Of a stretch of 62,432 bases of DNA, positions 49,431 through 56,090 are shown in pieces. The stretch is from assembly GCF_001999765.1 (NCBI RefSeq), contig NZ_MTIC01000028.1:1-62432 (forward strand). The letters run 5' to 3'. The DNA is from Sinomonas mesophila. Lineage in GTDB: Bacteria; Actinomycetota; Actinomycetes; Actinomycetales; Micrococcaceae. Position numbers and translations under genes: made by a program. The notes under the pieces were generated by a model. The model ran no database searches, was not told the origin of the DNA, and worked only from the letters and a program-made list of their open reading frames with translations. Numbering within the stretch: the first letter of the stretch is position 1; the number at the start of each line of letters is the position of its first letter.

Positions 49431-50884
49431 CACAGGCCCCTCGCCACCGCCGCGGCCGCCCGGAGCCATGCGAGGCGGGTCTTGGGCCGCATGGCCCCGT
49501 GGTGGATGATCCCGGCCTTGAGCGCGGGGTCGAAGGGGATGACCTGCACGTCGCGCACGTACTCGCGGAACCCGTCCGCGATCTGCGCCGCGAGCCTCTC
49601 CTGTCCCGGCTGCCACTGCGAGACGACCACCACGGCCTGGGCCGCGAGGCCGGCGGTGCGCTCGTCGCGGCGGGCGAGCCCCTTGAGGGTCAGCAGCGCA
49701 GCCTCGGCGCGGTCCTCCTCCGTCGTGGTGGGGACGACCAGCTGGTCCGCATGTTCGATCATGCGGTTCCAGTTCGCGGCCCGGTGGTTGTTCCCGGAGT
49801 CCATGAACACGAGGTTGTAGTACTTGCTCGCGACCGCGTGGAGCACGTCAACCTCATCGGCCGTGACCTCGTGGGTGCCGTCGATGTCCGCGTCCGAGCG
49901 CAGCACGTCGTACTTGTCCGCCGTCTGGTGGTGCACGAAGGCATTGATGTCCGCGGCCCTGGCGGTGTCCGAGAGCAGGTGCCCCGAGCGGGACAGGACG
50001 TCCAGCGCCGAGCGGGTGTGGTCGCCCTGCTCAGTGCGCCAGCCGAGCGTTCCAGTCGTCTCGTTGTTGTCCCACGCCAGCACCGAGCCGCCGGCCAGGC
50101 CGAAGACCGCCGAGAGGCAGGCCACCGAAGGGGTCTTGTTGCTCCCTCCCTTCTGGTTCACCACGGCGATCGTGCGTGTCATCGCGTAGTGCCTGGCGAC
50201 GACGTGCTCGAACTCGCGGATCTCCAGCTCCAGCGCTCCAGGTGGCAGGGAGAGCCCGAGCGAGTTCAGCAGGCCGCGGAGGCCTGTGCGTGCCGGCTCG
50301 ACCACCGCTGGGGCGCGCAGGAAGCTCTCGGCCTCCCGGAGCGAGCGCCGGGTCTGGGCCGCCTCTTCCGCCTGTTCTGCCCGGGCGGCCGGGATGCTGG
50401 GAAGGCCTGCCGGGGCATTCCTGGGCTCCAGCTCGGTTCCCAGTGGCGGGAGCTGGTCGATCTCCTCCAGAAGGCGATCGATGTCCTCCTCCCGTGCCTC
50501 GGGAGAGGTGGTGGTGGGACCGGCGGGCGGATCCGGATGAGTCGGGGCCCGCACGGGCTCATCTTCCCCGAGCTCTCCGACGGCGCCGGCGGGAACAGGT
50601 TCCCGGACCTCGATTGCCTCGGAGTACTCCTCCTCGATCTCCCCCTCCGGGGAGACCAGCAGCACGCCGATCCCCTCCTGGTCGCGTGTGGTCACCCGGA
50701 CGACGCTGCCGCCGGTGCGGGCGTGGGCGACGACGAGGCCCAGCAGCTCGCGGCGGACCTCCGTCTCGGACGCGCCTGTCACGGCCTGGCGGGTGGAACC
50801 GATCAGCAGCTCCCCACCATCATCACCGTTGATGGTGATGCTGATCGGGGGGAACTCGCGGACCTTGCTCCTGTCGATGGTCAT
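49430..50884 (-). CDS. MinD/ParA-like ATPase of the conjugation operon
   Basis: A 484-residue protein. The N-terminal 250 residues are an acidic, variable region. The C-terminal deviant Walker A NQKGGSNKTPS and the strand NLVFMDSGNNHRAANW are of the MinD/ParA class. Such ATPases in actinobacterial transfer operons may position the secretion apparatus. ATG 50884 is chosen with AGGA about six bases upstream. It is distinct from the partition ParA at 58578. Confidence 0.83.
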   Translation of the reverse strand: MTIDRSKVREFPPISITINGDDGGELLIGSTRQAVTGASETEVRRELLGLVVAHARTGGSVVRVTTRDQEGIGVLLVSPEGEIEEEYSEAIEVREPVPAGAVGELGEDEPVRAPTHPDPPAGPTTTSPEAREEDIDRLLEEIDQLPPLGTELEPRNAPAGLPSIPAARAEQAEEAAQTRRSLREAESFLRAPAVVEPARTGLRGLLNSLGLSLPPGALELEIREFEHVVARHYAMTRTIAVVNQKGGSNKTPSVACLSAVFGLAGGSVLAWDNNETTGTLGWRTEQGDHTRSALDVLSRSGHLLSDTARAADINAFVHHQTADKYDVLRSDADIDGTHEVTADEVDVLHAVASKYYNLVFMDSGNNHRAANWNRMIEHADQLVVPTTTEEDRAEAALLTLKGLARRDERTAGLAAQAVVVVSQWQPGQERLAAQIADGFREYVRDVQVIPFDPALKAGIIHHGAMRPKTRLAWLRAAAAVARGL

Positions 50885-50901
50885 GGTTTCCTGTCCCTTC
50901 T

Positions 50902-51369
50902 CTAGGCTGACTTCGGTGCGATGGACACGACCCTCCAGGGGTCTGCCTGCCCGGTGCGGTGGATCAGCACGGTCCACTTCCCCGCATTCGTGGCGAAGGT
51001 GGCGGTGGCTGTCATCGGATTGCCAGCCTCGCGGGTCAGCACGGGATCACCGGTCACGGCCGTGACCGGAACACGGGCCGGGTTGATGTACTGGGCCTCG
51101 GTCGCATACTCCTCAGCCAGCAGCGGAGCCAGATCAGTGATCCACTGCCGCTGCTCGACCCCCGGGCGGGCGAAGAGGGTCATCGCCTTCGCGGCCGTGT
51201 CCAGTGCGCTGCGCTCACTGGCCGCGTCCCAGGTCACGACGGGCACATCAGGGTAGTGCTCGTCTGTCTCGTGTTCCTCCGCCGCCGGCGCCGTCGTGGA
51301 CGAGGCCGGGGCCGCGCACGACGTGAGCGCCAACAGGGACATCAGAGCGACGAGTGCCTGCTTCCTCAT
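50902..51369 (-). CDS. Conjugation-operon lipoprotein
   Basis: A 155-residue exported lipoprotein. The signal peptide RKQALVALMSLLALTSCAAP has lipobox LTSC with Cys18 as the lipid attachment site. A Ser/Thr/Ala linker leads to a small alpha/beta domain ending in WTVLIHRTGQADPWRVVSI, an NTF2-like pattern. It probably sits on the outer face of the membrane in the mating apparatus. The ATG overlaps the upstream stop. Confidence 0.75.
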   Translation of the reverse strand: MRKQALVALMSLLALTSCAAPASSTTAPAAEEHETDEHYPDVPVVTWDAASERSALDTAAKAMTLFARPGVEQRQWITDLAPLLAEEYATEAQYINPARVPVTAVTGDPVLTREAGNPMTATATFATNAGKWTVLIHRTGQADPWRVVSIAPKSA

Positions 51370-52451
51370 CACAGCACGCCTTTCTCTTCCAGGATCTGGG
51401 CAGGGTCGGTGGTGGGCTCGTTGGGCGTCCACGGGTTGTCGTAGCTGCCGACGAAGAACTGCAGGTGCAGGTGGCGGCCGCTGACGTTGCCGGTCGCACC
51501 CTCGGTGCCGATCGGCGTTCCGGCAGCGACGGTGTCCCCGACCCTGACCTGCAGGGAGCCCGCGGCGAGGTGGTACATCGCGATCGTCAGCTTCCCGTCG
51601 AGGGTCTTCCCAACGGCGTGCGTGCCGGCTCCGGTCCCGCCGTCGGCGTCCGAGGCCACGGTGATCTTCATGTCCGTGGCGGCCAGGACCGTTCCGGGAC
51701 GGCCGGGGGTGGCGAAGTCCATGCCGTAGTGGAAGGACGCCAACGGCCCGGTGGAAATCGTCCCTGCCGGGGCGGAACGGGGCCCGTACGGGCTGGTGAC
51801 TGCGGCCCCGGGGAGCGGGTTCGCCCAGTCGCCCTGCACCTGCCCGATCACCGACCCGCCGGGGCCGGCACACGCCCCTCCGCCGACCTTGCTCCCGCTG
51901 AGGGCCTCGACCAGCTGGACCGCCTGCGTGCGGTACTTGGCGTAGTGGTTCGGGTCTGCATTGCGCTGCACACGGTGGATCGCGATCGAGGGCTCGAGGC
52001 CCTCCCAGCCGGCCACGCCCCTGAGCCGTGACAGGAAGGCCTCCCCGGCCTTGGCCACGTCGAGCCGGTCTGAACGGGGCCCGTAGGACTCGTCCTGCTG
52101 CAGGATGCCGATCGTGATTGCGACCCCGTTCACGGTGCCGACGGCATCCGTGTATTCGATGCTGCGCAGCGAGGACTCGCCGATGGCTGCCTGGACGACG
52201 AGGATCTGCGCCGAGAGCGGCATGCCGAGCCTCTTCGCCTGATCGATCAGGGCCGCAGCATTGGTCAGCTGAACGTCCGAGAACCCGGCCACCTCGGCGG
52301 GGATGCTGTCGCCGTCCACGCTCGAAGCCGGGGCGGCGCATGTGCCCGCGCGGGCCTCAGCCCCGCCCAGCACGACCACCGTGCCCACCAGCATCAGCGG
52401 CACGGCCAGGATCGCGGCGACAGTTGCGCCCGCGACCTTCTTCCCGTCCAT
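51369..52451 (-). CDS. Cell-wall hydrolase: lysozyme-like plus M23 peptidase
   Basis: A 360-residue exported protein. An N-terminal membrane anchor/signal (VAAILAVPLMLVGTVVVLGG) is followed by a lytic-transglycosylase-like domain with the probable catalytic Glu92 in AAIGESSLRS and GILQQDESYG. The M23 (LytM) endopeptidase has zinc ligands in HYGMD (His241, Asp245) and HLHLQ (His327, His329). It should open peptidoglycan for assembly of the secretion channel, like VirB1. ATG 52451 follows GGGGGGTG. It is the first gene of the operon. Confidence 0.9.
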   Translation of the reverse strand: MDGKKVAGATVAAILAVPLMLVGTVVVLGGAEARAGTCAAPASSVDGDSIPAEVAGFSDVQLTNAAALIDQAKRLGMPLSAQILVVQAAIGESSLRSIEYTDAVGTVNGVAITIGILQQDESYGPRSDRLDVAKAGEAFLSRLRGVAGWEGLEPSIAIHRVQRNADPNHYAKYRTQAVQLVEALSGSKVGGGACAGPGGSVIGQVQGDWANPLPGAAVTSPYGPRSAPAGTISTGPLASFHYGMDFATPGRPGTVLAATDMKITVASDADGGTGAGTHAVGKTLDGKLTIAMYHLAAGSLQVRVGDTVAAGTPIGTEGATGNVSGRHLHLQFFVGSYDNPWTPNEPTTDPAQILEEKGVL

Positions 52452-52584
52452 CACACCCCCCGGTGTTGAGCAGATACCTCGAGCGTGGACACTCTCACCT
52501 CCCGGGAGATCCGGCCGCCCTACGCCTCCAGCGAGCTGTGGAGCGGACCATTGCGGCCTGCCCGCATGCTGTCGATTCAACATA

Positions 52585-52597
52585 GAAGTTATACTTC
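52585..52597 (+). promoter_or_regulatory. Promoter and operator of the winged-helix regulator
   Basis: GAAGTTATACTTC is a perfect inverted repeat (five-base arms, TAT centre) and contains TATACT, an ideal -10 hexamer (52590-52595), 44 bp before the GTG at 52639. Overlap of promoter and palindrome suggests autorepression. The conjugation operon starts divergently 130 bp away and may share this control. Confidence 0.6.
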
Positions 52598-52638
52598 CAT
52601 CTAAAGTGTAGCGGGCACCCGGAAGGGAGGCGAGTTCC

Positions 52639-52998
52639 GTGGGGCAGAATGGGCACGTGCCCAAGTACGTGAGATCCGAGAGCGCAGACGCGGCCGCGAG
52701 GTGGGCGCTCGAGGTACTCGCGATGAATCAGCTCAGGGCCGAGGTCATCCGGTTTCTCGCCTACAGCCCTGATGGCGTCACGTCCGGGGACTTGGCCCGG
52801 GAGCTTGGTGTGGGAGTGAAGACCCTGGCGCTGCACCTGAAGCAGCTCGAGGAGGCCGGGGTCGTCGACGTCGAGACGGAAGAGCCCCGCAAGGGCCGAC
52901 GAGTGCTCTACAGGCTCCCCCGTGGAGCAGTCGAACGTGCGCTCCGTGAGGCTGGGGGCTATCTGCTTCCGAGGCAAGGCCCGAGTGCCCCGGAGTAG
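52639..52998 (+). CDS. Winged-helix transcriptional regulator
   Basis: A 119-residue ArsR/MarR-like winged-helix protein: RAEVIRFLAYSPDGVTSGDLA and RELGVGVKTLALHLKQLEEA form the HTH, and VDVETEEPRKGRRVLYRLPR the wing. No metal-binding cysteines are present. The GTG start has GGGAGG upstream. It lies divergent from the conjugation operon and is the best candidate for its repressor. Confidence 0.82.
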   Translation: MGQNGHVPKYVRSESADAAARWALEVLAMNQLRAEVIRFLAYSPDGVTSGDLARELGVGVKTLALHLKQLEEAGVVDVETEEPRKGRRVLYRLPRGAVERALREAGGYLLPRQGPSAPE

Positions 52999-53025
52999 TG
53001 CAGTTGCATGCTGCAACAAGCCGCC

Positions 53026-53062
53026 CCCTCTCCTACTGAAACAGTGTTTCAGTAGGAGAGGG
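53026..53062. terminator. 17-bp stem hairpin containing an operator-like core
   Basis: CCCTCTCCTACTGAAAC (53026-53042) pairs perfectly with its complement (53046-53062) around AGT, between the convergent genes ending at 52998 and 53123. It should terminate both transcripts. Its inner 19 bases ACTGAAACAGTGTTTCAGT (53035-53053) match the site at 55641-55659 in 18 positions, so it may also bind the same regulator. Confidence 0.65.
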
Positions 53063-53122
53063 TAGCGGCTCGGCGTCGAATCCGACGAACCTCGGGGTTA
53101 AGGTGACCGGCGGGTTGGTGGG

Positions 53123-53536
53123 CTAAGGATGCTGGCGGCGATGTTTGGCCAGCACTGCCGCGAGCTCGTTGAGGGCTTCGGGAGTGACCTCGCCGATAAC
53201 CCTCGCCGCAAGCGTGTTGGCCTCGGCGGCGCGCAGAGCAAGGAACACATTCATTTGGGCCCGGATCTTGTCTGGGAGCTGCTCGTCACGCTGCAAGAGG
53301 TACCCCTCGGGCACGCCGAAGAAGCGGCTGAGGGCCTTGAGCAGGTCAGGATCCCACGCCGCCGTACCCTGCCGTAGCCGATACCACCTGATCCTGGTGA
53401 GTGTGATGCCCTCAGCCTCAAGGGCCGCGGCGACCTCGGGATGCCGCAGCTGTGCTCCGTGCTTCTGCTCATAGAAGTCGATAAGGAGCTCGAGCTTCGA
53501 GGCTAGAACTTCGCGGTCGCTGGGTGTGGTCATCAT
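53123..53536 (-). CDS. XRE-family regulator (EspR/BldD-like size)
   Basis: A 137-residue DNA-binding protein. RHPEVAAALEAEGITLTRIR and WYRLRQGTAAWDPDLLKALS with RFFGVPEGYLL form an extended XRE helix-turn-helix. A C-terminal helical dimerisation region carries TLAARVIGEVTPEALNELAA. It is the last gene of a four-gene minus-strand operon with an ImmA/IrrE peptidase. XRE regulator/ImmA pairs commonly work as a cleavable repressor and its protease. It likely binds the 19-bp palindromes flanking the operon. Confidence 0.85.
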   Translation of the reverse strand: MMTTPSDREVLASKLELLIDFYEQKHGAQLRHPEVAAALEAEGITLTRIRWYRLRQGTAAWDPDLLKALSRFFGVPEGYLLQRDEQLPDKIRAQMNVFLALRAAEANTLAARVIGEVTPEALNELAAVLAKHRRQHP

Positions 53537-53543
53537 GCCTCCT

Positions 53544-54137
53544 TCAGGCCGGGCCCAGCGCGAGCGTCAGGGCGAATGCGGCACCGATCACAAGCGGGCC
53601 GGCCACGCCTCCGGCGAGGACCTGCGAGGAGCTGTGGTCTTGCAGGCGGACCCGGGACCAGGAAACCAATGGCGGCAGGGCCATTACCCAGAACGCCGCC
53701 GGGCCGAACAGCAGGACCGCGATCGCGGCGCTGCCCCCCAACGTCGTGGCGTGGCCAGAGATCTTCCAGAACGGGCTCACGGACATCATGAACACGATCC
53801 CGATGACGAAGGCGACGAGCACGGCGAACACCTGGAGGGGGGCGCCCATCATCAGCAGCAGAACGACGCCGACAGATGTTGAACCGAGGGTTGCTAGGAG
53901 GACGGGAACGCGCTGTTTCTTCTCCCCCACGTGGTGGTCCGTTAGGCGTCCAATCCTTGCCAGGACAATGACCGCAGCCCAGGGCAGGATGCACATGAAC
54001 AGCGCAGCAACAGCGCCAGAGGCCATCCCATCCCATCCGGATCCTAGGAACCCGGCCGCGAGGAAGAGCCCGCTAATGACCGCTGGAGGCTGGAAGACCT
54101 CGGTCAGAATTCGTGCGGCCCTAGTTGTGTAGCTCAC
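53544..54137 (-). CDS. PAP2-like membrane phosphatase
   Basis: A 197-residue protein with about five membrane helices and the PAP2 catalytic pattern: ISGHA (phosphatase motif 2, His129) and SRVRLQDHSSSQ (motif 3, Arg162, His168). The usual final Asp of motif 3 is Gln here. Such enzymes hydrolyse lipid phosphates or pyrophosphates at the membrane. It overlaps the preceding membrane protein gene by 17 bases. Substrate unknown. Confidence 0.78.
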   Translation of the reverse strand: MSYTTRAARILTEVFQPPAVISGLFLAAGFLGSGWDGMASGAVAALFMCILPWAAVIVLARIGRLTDHHVGEKKQRVPVLLATLGSTSVGVVLLLMMGAPLQVFAVLVAFVIGIVFMMSVSPFWKISGHATTLGGSAAIAVLLFGPAAFWVMALPPLVSWSRVRLQDHSSSQVLAGGVAGPLVIGAAFALTLALGPA

Positions 54138-55113
54138 TGGGGCAGACCTCCTCGGGGATGCGGAACGAAGCTGAGCGAGTGAACTTCCGATTCATTTCCT
54201 GAAGCAGCAACTCTACGGGCGGGGGCAGGCTGTTGCCGGCGACGGCCCTGTCGCGCAGCCGGATGAAGAGGTTGTAGGTGTCTGCCTGTGGATCCGCTGA
54301 GACGAACGCCCGGATTGCCGACGATGAGGCCGACAGCCCAAACACTGGGGCTGCCAGGGCGTGGCGCCTCGAGTTGGCAAGGCGCACAGCCAGCCTCCCC
54401 AAGGCGCTGAGCACTGGGGGGATGAGCAGGCCGAGGACGATGAAGCCGATGCCTCCGTACAGCAGGGGCGAGAACCAGGGGTACAGCCCCACCGCGAGGG
54501 GAGTCCCGTTGCCATGCAGGAGCACCTCAGTCATGTAGCCGATCTCAAGGGCGGAGGCGGCCCCCATGAGCACTCCCCCACCGGAGAACAGCCACATGGA
54601 GGCCAGCCGCGGCGGGGTGGCGAGCTGCTCGAGGCGCCCTTCGCGCATCCCCCGGACGATGTCGAGGGCCATCCACAGAACGCCGGCCATGTACAGCGTC
54701 CCGTAGGCCCAGATGCCGGGCAGATGGGCATACGCGGGGATGAAGCTGGGATGTGTCCCCTCATGCGAGTGGCTGGCGAAGAACACAGAGACCACCAGAC
54801 ACAGCACCAGGAGCGGCGTCGGATTTGACCGCTTGTTTTCGACATCGATGACAAGTGCTATCGCCCGGCGCAGATTCCAGACTGCGCCAAGCACCAGCAG
54901 ATTCCGGATCAGATGAAGAAGGTTCGTCCCGCCGAGCCATCCATCCAGCACTCCCTCGGGGACCAAGACGCCGGTGGTCATGAGAGCGATGAATCCGAGA
55001 ATGGCCGACAGCAGAGCCGGGCCAGGACGCGTCCTCCTGCGAAGGGCGGAAACTGTCCGCAGCGCCAGCACTCCGCCCAGCAGCAGGGCAATGAGGGCCG
55101 TGAGGACGCTCAT
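54121..55113 (-). CDS. MAB_1171c-family-like polytopic membrane protein
   Basis: A 330-residue protein with about seven membrane helices between residues 1 and 245 (for example ALLSAILGFIALMTTGVLV and LLVLCLVVSVFFASHSHEG). A soluble C-terminal part contains LFIRLRDRAVAGNSLPP and a final helix. The layout matches the actinobacterial MAB_1171c type of putative transporter usually found beside ImmA/IrrE and XRE genes. The start overlaps the ImmA/IrrE stop (ATGA). Transport has not been shown for this group to my knowledge. Confidence 0.7.
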   Translation of the reverse strand: MSVLTALIALLLGGVLALRTVSALRRRTRPGPALLSAILGFIALMTTGVLVPEGVLDGWLGGTNLLHLIRNLLVLGAVWNLRRAIALVIDVENKRSNPTPLLVLCLVVSVFFASHSHEGTHPSFIPAYAHLPGIWAYGTLYMAGVLWMALDIVRGMREGRLEQLATPPRLASMWLFSGGGVLMGAASALEIGYMTEVLLHGNGTPLAVGLYPWFSPLLYGGIGFIVLGLLIPPVLSALGRLAVRLANSRRHALAAPVFGLSASSSAIRAFVSADPQADTYNLFIRLRDRAVAGNSLPPPVELLLQEMNRKFTRSASFRIPEEVCPSELHN

Positions 55114-55583
55114 CCGAAGATCCTCTCGAACGGGTCTCGTGGACGACTGTGGAGCCGGTCCGCCAACAGATAGGCGATCTCCTCAGCCGCTCGCTCGACC
55201 TCGTCCTCCTGTGCAGCGCTGGCCAGCACGTCGACCGTGCGGGCGAAGACAGGGGCTCCCCCGAAGAGGGTCCTGCTCATTTTTGTGGAAGCGCCGCACC
55301 AGTACTGTCCGAGCAGCACATGGCCGAACTCGTGCAGGATGCAGTGGACCTGATAAGCCTCAGGGTCCGCCTTCCTGTAGAAGATGAGGCCTTGATGCGG
55401 CTGATCCACCCACATGCCAGTCAGCGCACCCCAACCCGCATCCTCAAGTCCTTCGAAGACGAGTCGCTTCCCGTACAGCCCTGCTACCGCAGTCGCTATC
55501 TCCTCAAGCCCCGAACCGCGGCCGAGGCCGAGGGACTCGACGATCTCCAGCGGCGTCCGCTGCCGGCTTCCCTCCTGAGACAT
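55110..55583 (-). CDS. ImmA/IrrE-family metallopeptidase
   Basis: A 157-residue protein with the zinc-peptidase motif HEFGH (His84, Glu85, His88) in CILHEFGHVLLG and a downstream helix EVERAAEEIAYLLADRL that supplies the third ligand. ImmA-type peptidases cleave or inactivate XRE-family repressors in response to stress. ATG 55583 is chosen with GGAGGT ten bases upstream. It is the first gene of the operon whose last gene is an XRE regulator. Confidence 0.87.
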   Translation of the reverse strand: MSQEGSRQRTPLEIVESLGLGRGSGLEEIATAVAGLYGKRLVFEGLEDAGWGALTGMWVDQPHQGLIFYRKADPEAYQVHCILHEFGHVLLGQYWCGASTKMSRTLFGGAPVFARTVDVLASAAQEDEVERAAEEIAYLLADRLHSRPRDPFERIFG

Positions 55584-55613
55584 GTGAATCGAGACCTCCA
55601 ACCAGTGCTGATC

Positions 55614-55659
55614 CACTGTATCAGCGAGGCAAAATGTGTTACTGATACAGTGTTTCAGT
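55614..55659. promoter_or_regulatory. Operator region between the ImmA/IrrE operon and the small divergent gene
   Basis: CACTGTATCAG (55614-55624) and CTGATACAGTG (55642-55652) form a perfect 11-bp inverted repeat with a 17-base spacer. Overlapping it, ACTGATACAGTGTTTCAGT (55641-55659) is itself palindromic and nearly identical to the core at 53035-53053. The position at the divergent promoters suggests control by the XRE regulator. Confidence 0.65.
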
Positions 55660-55725
55660 CAGCGAGCGACACGCCGAAGGGACGAGGTGCGGGTTTTAAG
55701 TAAAGTCCGCCGTAAGGATGGGGGC

Positions 55726-55950
55726 ATGGAGACGAATCGGATCGGCCGCCCCTCCCTGGGGCGTGAGAATACCGTGGCTGTGAAGCTCCCAGATGCTGAG
55801 ATGGAGAAGCTCCGGGAAATCGGCGCCATCCTCGACATCAAGCCAGGACGCTTTGCGTCCGACCACTTCATCGACTTCCTTCGCGCCCTCGATCTCGACG
55901 CGCTGCGCGCAACGCGAACCCAGGAGCTGCCCTACGCAGAAGCTTCCTAA
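55726..55950 (+). CDS. Small RHH-like protein, candidate copy-number regulator
   Basis: A 74-residue protein: RIGRPSLGRENTVAVKLPDA gives a basic arm and short strand, followed by two helices (EMEKLREIGAILDIKPGRFA and SDHFIDFLRALDL), compatible with a ribbon-helix-helix or related DNA-binding fold. AAGGATGGGGG precedes ATG 55726. It lies just upstream of the replication gene with a terminator between, a frequent place for Cop proteins; the role is inferred. Confidence 0.6.
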   Translation: METNRIGRPSLGRENTVAVKLPDAEMEKLREIGAILDIKPGRFASDHFIDFLRALDLDALRATRTQELPYAEAS

Positions 55951-55955
55951 CGACT

Positions 55956-55980
55956 GAGGGCCCGCACTAGGCGGGCCCTC
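55956..55980 (+). terminator. Hairpin terminator after the small RHH-like gene
   Basis: GAGGGCCCGC (55956-55965) pairs perfectly with GCGGGCCCTC (55971-55980) around ACTAG, five bases after the stop codon. Confidence 0.7.
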
Positions 55981-56038
55981 GAAAAAGTCCTCCACCACCC
56001 CAGTTCTTGGCGGGACGCGGGTGGCGGATCCGAAACCC

Positions 56039-56060
56039 CCCTCGCGGAGGGTCCCTTTTT
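56039..56060 (+). terminator. Hairpin with T-tract in the rep leader
   Basis: CCCTC-GCG-GAGGG (56039-56051) is followed by TCCCTTTTT, an intrinsic-terminator layout, 30 bp before the rep start. It may insulate rep from upstream transcripts or act as an attenuator in its leader. Confidence 0.5.
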
Positions 56061-56090
56061 GCATGTCCTTTGGAAGGAGTCTGCCCTCTT

